Positions 33,319-43,432 of a stretch of DNA of 64,000 bases are shown piece by piece. A program made the position numbers and the translations under genes. Numbering within the stretch: the stretch's first letter is position 1; each line of letters starts with the position of its first letter. The notes beneath the pieces are model-generated. The model made no database searches and was not told the origin of the DNA. It was given only the letters and a program-made list of their open reading frames with translations. Source of the DNA: Selenomonas bovis DSM 23594 (GTDB taxonomy: Bacteria > Bacillota > Negativicutes > Selenomonadales > Selenomonadaceae); the NCBI RefSeq assembly GCF_000381005.1, contig NZ_KB908385.1, forward strand, positions 1-64,000, in the 5' to 3' direction.

Positions 33319-36300
33319 TCAATAGCGCCCATACTCCTCCGCGAGCGCACGAAGCGCCTTCGCGTCGAGCGCCATGAGGTAGTCCGGCTTCAGGCACCAC
33401 TTCCAGTTGAGACCGATGGTGCCCGGCGTATTCATTCGTGCGCGGCTGTCGAGGCCGAGCAGATCCTGCATCGGCACGATGGCCAGGCGCGCGCGCGACG
33501 CGTAGGCGAAGCGGATGAGCTTCTTCGTGACGTCCTGCGGGTTTTCCTTGTCCGCGCCGATAAGCTGCGCGACGGCTGCCTGCGTCGGCTCGTTGATGTC
33601 CTTCGTGAACCAGCCGACCGTCGTGTTGTTATCGTGCGTGCCCGTGTAGATGACGCTGTTCTCCGGCGCGACAAAGCCAATGCGTCCCTTGTCATTGAGG
33701 AAGAGCGTGAAGTGAAGCACCTTCATGCCCGGGAAACCGCAGTCGTCGCGCAGCTTCTCGACCTCGTCGGTGATGATGCCGAGGTCCTCCGCCACGATGG
33801 GCAGGTCGCCGACCGCAGCGCGCACGGCATCAAAGAGCTCCTTGCCCGGCCCTTTTACCCAGCGGCCGTTGACGGCGGTCTTCGCCTTGCCGTCGATCTC
33901 CCAGAACGCTTCGAAGCCGCGGAAGTGGTCGATGCGCACGATGTCGACGAGCGAGAAGAGCTTGCGGAAGCGCGCAATCCACCAGCCGTAGCCCTCGTCC
34001 TTCATCGCCTGCCAGTTGTACTGCGGGTTGCCCCAGAGCTGGCCCGTCGCGCTGAAGTAGTCGGGCGGTACGCCCGCGACCGTCTTGGGCGTGCCGTCGA
34101 TGTTGAGGTCGAAGAGCGGCTGATGCGCCCAGACATCGGCGCTGTCCTGCGAGAGGAAGATCGGCATGTCGCCGAGGATGCGGATGCCCTTCTTGGCCGC
34201 GTAGTCGTGAAGACGCTGCCACTGCGCGTCGAAGAGGAACTGCATGTATTTCGCAAAGCCCACATGCTCCTCGAGACGCGCCGCGAGTTCTTCGAGGGCC
34301 TTCGGCTCCCTGCGCTTCACGGCCTCTGGCCATTTCGTCCAATCCTCATGCTTGAAATCGGCCTTCGCCGCGACGAAGAGCGCATAGTCGTCGAGCCACG
34401 CCGCCTCTCGCGCGCAGAACGCCTGGTATTCCGGCAGTTCCTCACCGCCCGCCTTGAGGAAACGCGCGTACGATTTCTTCAGGCACTTGTGCTTGAACGT
34501 CCAGACGCGCGTGAAGTCGACGAACGAGCCGCCGCCCTGGTAGAGCACCTTCGTCTCCGCGGCCTGGAGCCAACCCTTCTCCACGAGGTCGTCGAGGTCG
34601 ATGAGCATCGGGTTGCCCGCGAAGGCCGACGGCGACTGATAGGGCGAGTAGCCAAAGTCCACGGGGCCGAGCGGCAGGATCTGCCAGACCTTCTGCCCCG
34701 CCTCCGCGAGGAAATCGAGGAACGCATAGGCCTCCTTGCCGAGGTCGCCGATGCCGTATTTCGTCGGCAGGGAAGTCGGATGCAGGAGCACGCCCGCCGC
34801 GCGCTCGTAGCGCTGCGACTCGACCTGCTCGCGCAGCAGCATGCCGTGCAGCGGCTTCACTGTCACCGTGACCTGCCCGCGCACGACATCGTAGCGGCGC
34901 TCGGGATGGAACGCGTCGACGAAGGCGCCCTCCGCGAAGTCGCCGACATCGAGCGTCACGGTCCTTTCCTCGCTGCGGTGGCGATTGAAAATCGCGATGT
35001 AGGCATCGTTTTCCGCCTTCGCCCCGAAGACGTCATGACCGCTGCGGATGAGGCGCGCGAACGCGAGGAGATCGCCGTCGCCATAGAGCGGCAGGAGCTC
35101 GCCCGTCTGGAGCGCTGTATGCTCGTTGCGCTCCTTGATATAGCGGCGGTACCGCGACTGCACATAGGTATCGCCGTGCTCCCAGTTGTAGGGGCGGCGG
35201 TTGTAGGGATCCTTGAAGCCCTGCATCGCAATCTCGTCGCCGTAGTAGACGGAGGGAACGCCAGGATACGTCATCTGGAAAAGCACGGCCATCAAGAGGC
35301 GCGCCGTACCGAGATTATAGTGGTCGTCATCCATGTGGTAGCGCGACTGCTCGACGGCCGGCATGCCGTCGTAGAACGGTGCCTCGCCGAGGAACGTGAG
35401 CGCGCGCACGACATCGTGACTGCCGATGAGGTTCATCATCGCGTAGAAGTTTTCCTTCGGATAGTTCTCGCGCAGGCTCTCCATGCGGCGCATAGCGAGG
35501 CCGCCGTCGATGTAGCCCATGAGGAAGTCAAAGAGATGCTTGCGCAGCGGGTAGTTCATCGCAGAATCCATCTCGTGGCCGCAGAGGTACTCGCGCTGCT
35601 GCCCATAGGCGACCTTGTGCGAGGCGTCCTCCCAGACCTCGCCGATCATCACGGCGTCGGGATCCGTCGCCTTGAGCTCCTTGTAGAACGCCTGCGAGAA
35701 GGACGCGGGCAATTCGTCGATGACGTCGAGGCGCCAGCCGCTGATGCCCTCGCGCATCCAGTGGTGGAGCACGCTGTCCTCGCTGTGGATGATGAAGTCC
35801 ATGTAGGAAGGTGTCGTCTCCGTAACATCGGGGAGGGTGTTGAAATTCCACCAGCACTCGTAGTCGTTCGGAAAGTTGCGGAAGTTATACCACTCGTAGT
35901 ACGGCGAGTCCTTCGACTGGTAGGCGCCGACCGTATCGTACTGTCCCTGCCGGTTGAAATAGCGGCTGTTGCTGCCCGTATGACTGAACACGCCGTCGAG
36001 CAGGATGTGCATACCCTGCTTCTTTGCCGTATCGACAAGATGGCGGAAATCCTCGTTCGTGCCGAGGATCGGGTCGATCTTCAGATAATCGCCTGTATCG
36101 TAGTGGTGGTTGCTCTCAGACTCGAAGACCGGGTTGAGATAGATGGTGTTGATGCCGAGTTCCTTGAGATATGGCAGCTTCGACTCGATGCCCCGGAGGT
36201 TACCGCCGAAGAAATCATAGGCGACGATTTCCTTTGTATCTGGGTCCTTGTAGTAGCATGGATCGTCCTGCCAGGAGGCATGGTAGACCGCGCCGCGCTT

Positions 36301-36777
36301 CTCGATGAGCTTATCGCCTACCCGGCAGAAACGGTCGGGGAAGATCTGGTACATGACGGCGTGCTTGAACCAGTCCGGGGTCTTCGCACCCTTATCGTAG
36401 ACGGTGATCTGAAAAGACGGCGGTGCCTGATCGTAGAGCGCGCCCTCGCCGCCGAGCTGTTCCTGATTGTTCCCATAAAACTGCGTGCCCGTCGAGGTCA
36501 CGATGATGAAGTAATACCAGAGCAGGCAGCCCGTCTCCGGCATGGGAACCTTGGTCTTGTAGAACTTCTCCTCCGCCTCCATATCGGCGTCCGTCGTGAG
36601 CGGGTAGAGCTTTTCGCCCTTCCCCTCCTGCCAGAGGCGCAGCAGCACCTGGCGGATGTCCTCGCGCGTCTTGAGTCTCAGCCCCAGCTGCAGGATGCTG
36701 CCGGCCTCGACAGCCCCGATGGTGGAACGGTAATAGATATTCTGGGAATTATGCTCTGCCTGCTCTCTCTCAATCAT
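33319..36777 (-). CDS. Fusion of GH13 alpha-amylase/debranching enzyme with GH77 4-alpha-glucanotransferase
   Basis: A 1152-residue bifunctional cytosolic enzyme. Residues ~30-650 are a GH13 amylase of neopullulanase/cyclomaltodextrinase type, with an N-terminal starch-binding-like domain, nucleophile Asp in GWRLDVIDE (~351), acid/base Glu in IGEVWE (~380) and stabiliser Asp in GSHDVV (~455). From ~658 a complete GH77 (MalQ) follows, with 'LHPTSLPTKYGIGDLG', 'VRIDHFRGFEAFW' (nucleophile), 'AEDLGIIT' (acid/base) and 'TGTHDNNTT'. Together they would hydrolyse branch stubs or maltodextrins and rearrange linear glucans during glycogen turnover. ATG 36777 follows AAGGGGAGAG. A terminator-like hairpin separates it from glgA, so it may be made in lower amount. 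Confidence 0.92.
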   Translation of the reverse strand: MIEREQAEHNSQNIYYRSTIGAVEAGSILQLGLRLKTREDIRQVLLRLWQEGKGEKLYPLTTDADMEAEEKFYKTKVPMPETGCLLWYYFIIVTSTGTQFYGNNQEQLGGEGALYDQAPPSFQITVYDKGAKTPDWFKHAVMYQIFPDRFCRVGDKLIEKRGAVYHASWQDDPCYYKDPDTKEIVAYDFFGGNLRGIESKLPYLKELGINTIYLNPVFESESNHHYDTGDYLKIDPILGTNEDFRHLVDTAKKQGMHILLDGVFSHTGSNSRYFNRQGQYDTVGAYQSKDSPYYEWYNFRNFPNDYECWWNFNTLPDVTETTPSYMDFIIHSEDSVLHHWMREGISGWRLDVIDELPASFSQAFYKELKATDPDAVMIGEVWEDASHKVAYGQQREYLCGHEMDSAMNYPLRKHLFDFLMGYIDGGLAMRRMESLRENYPKENFYAMMNLIGSHDVVRALTFLGEAPFYDGMPAVEQSRYHMDDDHYNLGTARLLMAVLFQMTYPGVPSVYYGDEIAMQGFKDPYNRRPYNWEHGDTYVQSRYRRYIKERNEHTALQTGELLPLYGDGDLLAFARLIRSGHDVFGAKAENDAYIAIFNRHRSEERTVTLDVGDFAEGAFVDAFHPERRYDVVRGQVTVTVKPLHGMLLREQVESQRYERAAGVLLHPTSLPTKYGIGDLGKEAYAFLDFLAEAGQKVWQILPLGPVDFGYSPYQSPSAFAGNPMLIDLDDLVEKGWLQAAETKVLYQGGGSFVDFTRVWTFKHKCLKKSYARFLKAGGEELPEYQAFCAREAAWLDDYALFVAAKADFKHEDWTKWPEAVKRREPKALEELAARLEEHVGFAKYMQFLFDAQWQRLHDYAAKKGIRILGDMPIFLSQDSADVWAHQPLFDLNIDGTPKTVAGVPPDYFSATGQLWGNPQYNWQAMKDEGYGWWIARFRKLFSLVDIVRIDHFRGFEAFWEIDGKAKTAVNGRWVKGPGKELFDAVRAAVGDLPIVAEDLGIITDEVEKLRDDCGFPGMKVLHFTLFLNDKGRIGFVAPENSVIYTGTHDNNTTVGWFTKDINEPTQAAVAQLIGADKENPQDVTKKLIRFAYASRARLAIVPMQDLLGLDSRARMNTPGTIGLNWKWCLKPDYLMALDAKALRALAEEYGRY

Positions 36778-36843
36778 GGCTCTCTCCCCTTGTCTGGAAT
36801 GAATTTCTTCCTTCGTATCCTGGTGCAGATCATGAACTTCCAT

Positions 36844-36872
36844 GAAGAAAGCCCGGCAACAAGTGCCGGGCC
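36844..36872 (-). terminator. Intrinsic terminator/attenuator between glgA and the GH13-GH77 gene
   Basis: Minus-strand GCCCGGC-ACTTGTT-GCCGGGC followed by TTTCTTC, 19 bp after the glgA stop and within the operon. No clear promoter follows it, so partial read-through is likely. Confidence 0.7.
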
Positions 36873-36890
36873 TTCTGACCTGGCAACTTT

Positions 36891-38327
36891 TTACTTTGCG
36901 GTCAGTCTTTTATAGAGTGCTTCGTATTCTTTTGCCGAACGCTTCCAGCTGAAATCAGACTGTACGGCGTTGAGCTGGATCTTGTGCCAGATCTCATAGT
37001 TGCCGTAGAAGCTCAGCGCCCGCTTGAGCGCGTACATCATCTCATGGGCATTGTAGTTATCGAAAACGAACCCATTGCCCTCCTGCGTATACTTGTTGTA
37101 CTGCTGGACGGTATCCTTGAGGCCGCCCGTCTGGCGCACGACAGGAATCGTACCATAGCGCAGCGCGATGAGCTGGCCGATACCGCACGGCTCGTAGTTC
37201 GACGGCATGAGGAAGATGTCCGCACCTGCGTAGATGCGCTGCGCAAGCTCGTTGGAGAAATAGATGTTGACAGAGACCTTCTTCGGATAGCGCCATGCGA
37301 GGCCCTTGAACCAGTCCTCATAGCGCTTCTCACCGGTGCCGAGCACGACGAGCTGGATGTCCTCATGCTGGAGAATCTCATCCATCATGCGCACGACGAG
37401 GTCCATGCCCTTCGGCTCGACGAGACGCGAGACGATGGCGATGAGAGGCACCTTGCGGCGCTCGGGCAGGCCGAGCGACTTCTGCAGTTCCGTCTTGTTG
37501 TCGAGCTTGCGATCGAGACTCCCCTCGTCATACGTCTCAAAGATGTACTTGTCCGTGCGCGGATTGTAGACGTCATAGTCGATGCCGTTCACGATGCCCG
37601 AGAGATCCTGCTCGCGGCTCCGCAGCAGGCCATCGAGATGCTCGCCGAAATACGGATACTGGATCTCCTTCGCGTATGTCTTCGATACCGTCGTAACAGC
37701 ATCGGCATAGATGATGCCGCCCTTCATGAAGTTCACGGCATCGTAGAACTCGAGATCGCCGTTGTTGAAATACTTCCAATCGAGGCCGAGCACATCAGGC
37801 ATGACATCCTTCGGAAAGACGCCCTGATACTTGAGATTGTGGATGGTGTAGACGGTCTTGATGCGCTCGTAGCGCGCATCCCCCATATGCTCGAGCTTGA
37901 GAAACACATTCACGAGTCCCGCGTGCCAGTCATTCGTATGGATGACATCCGGCCAGAAATCCATCTCTGGCAAGAGGTCGAGCACCGCGCGGCTGAAGAA
38001 GGAGAAACGCTCCGCGTCGTCGTCGTAGCCGTAAAACCCTTCGCGATTGAAATATTCCTCGTTGTCGACGAAGTAATACGTCACGCCGTCGAGCTCGTAC
38101 TTGTCAAGGCCGACGTATTTCTTGCGCCAGGCCACGGGGAGCTCGCCGTCATAGACGTGCTCCATCGCGTTCCTGTACGCCTCGGGAATCTTGCCGAACT
38201 TCGGCATGATGACCCGCACATCCACGCCATCGGCCTTGAGTGCCTTCGGCAAGGAGCCTGCAACATCTGCCAGTCCCCCCGTCTTGGCAAACGGCACAGC
38301 CTCTGCTGCAACATAAAGAATCTTCAT
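36891..38327 (-). CDS. glgA: Glycogen synthase (ADP-glucose type)
   Basis: A 478-residue GT5 enzyme extending alpha-1,4-glucan from ADP-glucose. The N-terminus 'MKILYVAAEAVPFAKTGGLA' contains the KTGGL ADP-glucose motif, 'TIHNLKYQGVFP' is typical of bacterial GlgA, and the C-terminal GT-B half has 'PSNYEPCGIGQLIALRYGT' with the catalytic Glu and 'RQTGGLKDTV'. ATG at 38327 sits nine bases after AGGAGG; upstream in-frame ATGs overlap the ribosome site. It starts 14 bp after the glgB stop, so the two are translationally close. Confidence 0.96.
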   Translation of the reverse strand: MKILYVAAEAVPFAKTGGLADVAGSLPKALKADGVDVRVIMPKFGKIPEAYRNAMEHVYDGELPVAWRKKYVGLDKYELDGVTYYFVDNEEYFNREGFYGYDDDAERFSFFSRAVLDLLPEMDFWPDVIHTNDWHAGLVNVFLKLEHMGDARYERIKTVYTIHNLKYQGVFPKDVMPDVLGLDWKYFNNGDLEFYDAVNFMKGGIIYADAVTTVSKTYAKEIQYPYFGEHLDGLLRSREQDLSGIVNGIDYDVYNPRTDKYIFETYDEGSLDRKLDNKTELQKSLGLPERRKVPLIAIVSRLVEPKGMDLVVRMMDEILQHEDIQLVVLGTGEKRYEDWFKGLAWRYPKKVSVNIYFSNELAQRIYAGADIFLMPSNYEPCGIGQLIALRYGTIPVVRQTGGLKDTVQQYNKYTQEGNGFVFDNYNAHEMMYALKRALSFYGNYEIWHKIQLNAVQSDFSWKRSAKEYEALYKRLTAK

Positions 38328-38341
38328 CTCACACATCCTCC

Positions 38342-40744
38342 TCACTCATTCGCGGCCTGAGCTGCCGTGTTCCTCCTTGTCGTCCGCGTCGTGCGCTTGC
38401 GGGCAGTCTCTGTTGCTTCTGTTTGCTCACTCTTTTCCGCTTTGTCCGCCATCTTTTTCGACGCTGCGCGCGTGCGCTTCACGAGAGGCTTTTTCGCTGC
38501 CGTTTCCCCTGCGTCAGCTGCCTTCTTGTGCGTCGTACGCGTGCGCGTTTTTTTCTCTGTATCTTTTGCTGCTGCCTTTTTTGCGACAGCAGCACCGGCG
38601 GTCTTTTCCTCTGCTACCGGCTTGGCAGACTTTGTCACCGCCCGTTTCTTGGCCGTTTTCGCGGTCGTCTTAGCGCTCTTGGCTGTCTTGACAGTTCTCG
38701 TCGCCTTGGCGGACTTTGTCGTCTTGGCGGCAGTGCGGCGCTTGGGCTTTGCCGCGGCGGCAACCGTTTTTGCCTCGGATGCCTCCTTGCTCTCGCCCTT
38801 GGCCTCGACCTCCTCAGGGACAGATGCACCCCCACGGCCCGCGGCGGCCGTGCCGCGCAGGCGCAGGTAGACGGTCGCGAGCGGCGGCACCGTGAGTGCG
38901 ATGGACTGCGAGCGATTGTGCCATGGCACGTCCTCACTCGCGAGATCGCCGTTCTTCACGCCGCTGCCGCCATAGGCCTCGTCGTCACTGTTGAACACCT
39001 CGTAGTAGACGCCCTTCTTCGGCACGCCGATACGGTAGCCATGACGCACCTCCGGCGTGAAGTTGCAGACGGCGATGAGGAAGTCGTCGCCATCCTCCGC
39101 CTTGCGGATGAAGGAGATGACGCTGTTCTCATTGTCATCGGGATCAATCCACTGGAAGCCGTTCCAATCGAAATCGACCTGCCAGAGCGCCTTGTTCTCG
39201 CAGTAGAACTTGTTGAGCGCGCGGCTGTACTCGAGCATCTTCGTATGCATCGGGTATTTCTGCACGAGGTGCCAGTCGAGGCTGTCGTCGTACTTCCACT
39301 CGATGAACTGCCCGAACTCGCCGCCCATGAAGAGCAGCTTCTTGCCCGGATGCGCCATCCAGTAACCGAAAAAGGCGCGCAGGTTCGCGAACTTCTGCCA
39401 GTAGTCGCCCGGCATCTTGCCGATGAGCGAGCATTTGCCGTGCACGACCTCGTCATGCGAGAGCGGCAGCACGAAGTTCTCGCTGAACGCGTACATGAAC
39501 GAGAACGTGACCTTGTCGTGGTTCCACTTGCGGTAGATGGGATCGAGGCTCATGTACTTGAGCATATCGTTCATCCAGCCCATGTTCCACTTGTAGTTGA
39601 AGCCCATGCCGCCCATGTAGACGGGGCGGGAGATCAGCGGCCAGGCCGTCGACTCCTCCGCGATCATGAGCGCCTGCGGATGATACTTGAACACCGTCTC
39701 GTTGAGCTTCTTGATGAAGTCCATCGCCTCGAGGTTGCCCGTCTCGCCGTATTTGTTCGGCGTCCACTCGCCGTCCTTGCGGCCGTAGTTGAGGTAGAGC
39801 ATGTTCGCCACGGCGTCGATGCGCAGCCCGTCGATATGGAACTCCTCGAACCAGAAGAGCGCGTTCGAGATGAGGAAGCTCTGCACTTCCGTGCGGCCGT
39901 AGTCGAAGTTCGTCGTGCCCCACTCCCAGTTCTCCGCACGCTGCTCGTTATCCGACTCGTAGAGCGTCATGCCGTCGAAATGGCGCAGGCCCTGCTCATC
40001 CTTGCAGAAATGCCCCGGCACCCAGTCCATGATGACGCCGATGCCCGCCGCATGCGCCTTGTCGACGAGGTAGCGGAAATCGTCCGGCGTGCCGTAGCGG
40101 CTCGTCACCGCGTAGTAGCCCGTCGCCTGATAGCCCCACGAGCCGTCGAAGGGATGCTCGCAGAGCGGCATGAACTCGATGTGCGTGTAGTGCATCTGCT
40201 TGACATAGTCAACGAGCTGATCCGCGAGATCGCGGTAAGAGAGATACTCGCCGTCGAGCGTCCGCCGCCACGAGCCCGCGTGCACCTCATAAGTGAGCAT
40301 CGGTCGCTCGTAGCTGGACTCCGTCTTTTTTTCTTCCTGCCAGGCTCCATCCTGCCACGCGTAATGGTTGAGGTCGTAGAGACGCGACGCCGTGTTCGGC
40401 TTTTTCTCCGCGTAGAACCCGTAGGGATCCGCCTTCATGATGTGCGGACCGCCCCACTGTGGCTCAATGGCGTACTTGTAAATGTCGCCCTCCTGCAGTC
40501 CCTCGATGAAGACCTCCCAAATCTCGCCGTCGCCGATGCGCTGCATCGGATGGCGGCGCGTGTCCCACTCGTTGAAATCGCCGACGACGCTCACGGATTT
40601 CGCGTGCGGTGCCCATACGGCGAAGCGCACACCATCCTTGCCGTCCTGCGTCATGAAATGCGCGCCGAGCATCTCATAAGCGTGATAGTTCGTTCCCTGA
40701 TGAAAAAGATACAGGTCGAACTCACTCAAATCTGATGTCTTCAT
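38342..40744 (-). CDS. glgB: Glycogen branching enzyme with a histone-H1-like C-terminal tail
   Basis: An 800-residue GH13 enzyme making alpha-1,6 branches. Residues 1-631 are a standard short GlgB: CBM48-like N-domain ('FAVWAPHAKSVSVVGDFNEW'), barrel with nucleophile Asp310 (GLRIDAV), acid/base Glu363 (IAEEST), stabiliser Asp431 (LSHDEV), and the C-domain ending 'ATVYLRLRG'. After it comes a ~169-residue tail (38345-38851) with no Trp, Tyr or Phe, built of AK, TK and KK steps; I count about 44 Ala, 32 Lys, 28 Thr and 14 Arg. The tail is basic and disordered-looking, like histone H1 or HU-tail sequences. GGGGGAGTCCT precedes the ATG. Third of the catabolic/anabolic set, between glgP and glgA. 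Confidence 0.95.
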   Translation of the reverse strand: MKTSDLSEFDLYLFHQGTNYHAYEMLGAHFMTQDGKDGVRFAVWAPHAKSVSVVGDFNEWDTRRHPMQRIGDGEIWEVFIEGLQEGDIYKYAIEPQWGGPHIMKADPYGFYAEKKPNTASRLYDLNHYAWQDGAWQEEKKTESSYERPMLTYEVHAGSWRRTLDGEYLSYRDLADQLVDYVKQMHYTHIEFMPLCEHPFDGSWGYQATGYYAVTSRYGTPDDFRYLVDKAHAAGIGVIMDWVPGHFCKDEQGLRHFDGMTLYESDNEQRAENWEWGTTNFDYGRTEVQSFLISNALFWFEEFHIDGLRIDAVANMLYLNYGRKDGEWTPNKYGETGNLEAMDFIKKLNETVFKYHPQALMIAEESTAWPLISRPVYMGGMGFNYKWNMGWMNDMLKYMSLDPIYRKWNHDKVTFSFMYAFSENFVLPLSHDEVVHGKCSLIGKMPGDYWQKFANLRAFFGYWMAHPGKKLLFMGGEFGQFIEWKYDDSLDWHLVQKYPMHTKMLEYSRALNKFYCENKALWQVDFDWNGFQWIDPDDNENSVISFIRKAEDGDDFLIAVCNFTPEVRHGYRIGVPKKGVYYEVFNSDDEAYGGSGVKNGDLASEDVPWHNRSQSIALTVPPLATVYLRLRGTAAAGRGGASVPEEVEAKGESKEASEAKTVAAAAKPKRRTAAKTTKSAKATRTVKTAKSAKTTAKTAKKRAVTKSAKPVAEEKTAGAAVAKKAAAKDTEKKTRTRTTHKKAADAGETAAKKPLVKRTRAASKKMADKAEKSEQTEATETARKRTTRTTRRNTAAQAANE

Positions 40745-40890
40745 AGGACTCCCCCCTGCTTCCGTCCCCAGACAACGGAACATTCATCTGTCATATCATC
40801 ATACCCAAGAGCCGTCAGCCTCGGCGATACCGACAGCCAGCGGCTCCCTTGCCGCGCAGGTATCCCGCGCGGTACATCTCCTTTGGCGGC

Positions 40891-43356
40891 TCAGCCGATG
40901 ACGACCGGCTTGACCTGCCAGATCTCCTTCGCGTATTCTTCAATCGTGCGATCGGAGGAGAACCCGCCGGAATTCGCGATGTTAACAGCCGAGCTCCTGA
41001 GCCAGTGATAACGATCCTTATAGCGGCGATAGACCTCCTCATGCGCCTTCGCATACGCTCGAAAATCCTTAAGGATGAAGAACTCATCATTTTCATGTAC
41101 AAGATAGTCGAAGAGCGAGTGGAAGTCACCGTAAGTACCGTCTGTAAGCTGATCGACCACGAAGTGCACATCCGGGTCGGTATTGTACTCATCCCACGCA
41201 GAGTAGGTGCCCGTCGCGTAGTAGTTCAGGACCTCCTCCGCCTTGAGCCCGAAAATCACGCAGTTCGCATCGCCGCCAACCGCCTCGCGAATCTCGACAT
41301 TCGCGCCGTCGAGTGTGCCAAGCGTGATCGCGCCGTTCATCATGAACTTCATATTGCCCGTGCCCGAGGCCTCCTTCGATGCCGTCGAGATCTGCTCAGA
41401 GACATCGGCCGCCGGATAGACGAGCTCGCCGATGGAAACACCGAAATTCTCGATGAATACGACCTTGAGCGTCTTATTCGTCTCTGGATCGGCGTTGACC
41501 TTCGCCGCGACGGCGTTGATGAGACGGATCGTCTCCTTCGCGATGAAATAACCGGGTGCCGCCTTGCCGCCGAAGAAATACGTCGTTGGCAGCATCGTGA
41601 ACGTCTTGTCCGTCTTGAGCCTGTGGTACTGGTACATGATGTGCAGGATATTCATGAGCTGGCGCTTGTAGGAATGGATGCGCTTGACCTGGATATCGAA
41701 AATCGTATCGGGATCCACGCGAATGCCGTTGTGCTTCTCGATATAAGCGGCGAGCGCCGTCTTGCGGATTTTCTTGATTTTTTCTAATTCCGCGAGGAAC
41801 GGCTTGTTATCTACCATATCGTTCAGGATATCCATCTGCTCCGGATGGCGGTGCCAACGGTGGCTGCCGATCGTCTTGTCGATGAGCGCCGAGAGTTCCG
41901 GGTTCGCGCCCATGAGCCAGCGACGGTGCGTGATGCCGTTCGTCTTGTTGTTGAAGAGGCGTGGATTGTACTCATAGAAATCATGCAGAGTCGTCGACTT
42001 CAGGATGTCCGTATGGATCTTTGCGACGCCGTTGACACTGTGGCTGCCGACGATGGCGAGGCGCGCCATATGAACCATATCATCCTGGATGATGGAGAGC
42101 GCATGCACCTTGCCCTCGTTCTCCGGATAGCGCTCGCGCACATCGATGAGCCAGCGGCGGTTGATTTCGTCGACAATCATGTAGATACGCGGCAGCAGCG
42201 TCTTGAACATCTCGACCGGCCACTTCTCAAGAGCCTCCGGCATGATCGTGTGGTTCGTGTACGCCATCGTGTTCTTCGTGATGGCCCACGCCTCGTTCCA
42301 CTCGAGCCCCTCCTCATCGACGAGGATGCGCATGAGCTCTGCGACACAGAGCGCCGGATGGGTATCGTTGATGTGGATGGCGATCTTCTTCGCGAAATCG
42401 TGGATGTTGAGCCCCGCCTTCTTGTAATGGCGCACGATGCTCTGCACACCGGCGGAGACGAGGAAGTACTCCTGGATAAGACGCATGCGGCGCCCGTCGT
42501 AGGTGCTGTCGTCCGGATAGAGGAACTGCGTGATGGACTCGACGAACTCACGGTACTCGCTCTTCTTCTTGCGCTGCTCCTTTGTGAGCATGCCGTAATC
42601 GGAGAAATCACGATTGACCTCCGCGTTCCAGAGGCGCAACGTGTTGACCGTACTGTTATGATAGCCGACGATCGGCACATCGTAGGGCACAGCCATGACT
42701 GTGAGCGGATCCTCATAGACGACTTGAAGCGAGCCATCGTCCATCTTCTTCATGTAGGCGTTGCCGTTGAACTTGACGTCGATGGCCTTATCCGGCTTGC
42801 GATACTCCCAGGCGAAACCATTCTTGAGCCAGTTATCAGGGATCTCAACCTGGTTGCCGTCGACGATCTTCTGCTCGAAGAGGCCGTACTGGTAGCGGAT
42901 GCTGCAGCCATGTCCCGGCAGGCGGTGCGCCGCCATAGAGTCGATGAAGCAGGCCGCGAGGCGGCCGAGTCCGCCGTTGCCGAGTCCAGCATCCGGCTCC
43001 TCCTCATACGTCTCACTCAGGTCGATCTTGAGGCCTGCGAGCACATCCTCCACGGCATCCTGGATGCCGAGGTTCATGAGGTTTGACTTCAGCAGGCGGC
43101 CGAGCAGGAACTCGATGGAGAAATAGTAGACCTGCTTTTCTCCCCGCTCCATATACGCACTATTCGTCTTGATCCAATTCTCCGTAATGAACTGCTTCGC
43201 TGTCGCAGCCACGGTCTGGTAGACTTCGTTCTTGGTGAGCTCGTTGATCTCCCGCCCCCACATCACATGCGCGGCATTGATGAAACGGCGGCGGAGCGAC
43301 TCCTTGAGCGCCTCATACTCTCTATCCTTGCGAACGTCCTTTTTCTCCCTTGCCAA
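40891..43356 (-). CDS. glgP: Glycogen phosphorylase
   Basis: An 821-residue GT35 enzyme releasing glucose-1-phosphate from glycogen. The PLP Lys motif 'EASGTGNMKFMMNGA' near the C-terminus, 'GLGNGGLGRLAACFIDS' and 'IHINDTHPAL' are intact. I place the start at the TTG 43356 (giving AREKKDVRKDREYEAL after Met), because GGGGAGTG lies ~9 bases before it and the length then equals the family norm; the frame stays open further upstream but would add hydrophobic, non-conserved residues. It follows glgD by 76 bp; that spacer holds a CCGCTGGGAG/CTCCTGGCGG hairpin. Confidence 0.95.
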   Translation of the reverse strand: MAREKKDVRKDREYEALKESLRRRFINAAHVMWGREINELTKNEVYQTVAATAKQFITENWIKTNSAYMERGEKQVYYFSIEFLLGRLLKSNLMNLGIQDAVEDVLAGLKIDLSETYEEEPDAGLGNGGLGRLAACFIDSMAAHRLPGHGCSIRYQYGLFEQKIVDGNQVEIPDNWLKNGFAWEYRKPDKAIDVKFNGNAYMKKMDDGSLQVVYEDPLTVMAVPYDVPIVGYHNSTVNTLRLWNAEVNRDFSDYGMLTKEQRKKKSEYREFVESITQFLYPDDSTYDGRRMRLIQEYFLVSAGVQSIVRHYKKAGLNIHDFAKKIAIHINDTHPALCVAELMRILVDEEGLEWNEAWAITKNTMAYTNHTIMPEALEKWPVEMFKTLLPRIYMIVDEINRRWLIDVRERYPENEGKVHALSIIQDDMVHMARLAIVGSHSVNGVAKIHTDILKSTTLHDFYEYNPRLFNNKTNGITHRRWLMGANPELSALIDKTIGSHRWHRHPEQMDILNDMVDNKPFLAELEKIKKIRKTALAAYIEKHNGIRVDPDTIFDIQVKRIHSYKRQLMNILHIMYQYHRLKTDKTFTMLPTTYFFGGKAAPGYFIAKETIRLINAVAAKVNADPETNKTLKVVFIENFGVSIGELVYPAADVSEQISTASKEASGTGNMKFMMNGAITLGTLDGANVEIREAVGGDANCVIFGLKAEEVLNYYATGTYSAWDEYNTDPDVHFVVDQLTDGTYGDFHSLFDYLVHENDEFFILKDFRAYAKAHEEVYRRYKDRYHWLRSSAVNIANSGGFSSDRTIEEYAKEIWQVKPVVIG

Positions 43357-43432
43357 ATGAAACACTCCCCACTTGCTGATACAAAAAACGTAGAAGACCG
43401 CCAGGAGCCATACCTCCCAGCGGCCCATGTCT

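Noticed and set aside
33253-36915. A 1220-codon open frame on the plus strand opposite the GH13-GH77 gene
   Set aside because: It is the antisense shadow of a GC-rich gene whose third-position GC bias removes stops from the opposite strand; no family motif and no ribosome site.
38240-40735. An 831-codon plus-strand frame opposite glgB
   Set aside because: Antisense shadow of glgB; the Arg/Leu/Val-rich product has no recognisable domain.
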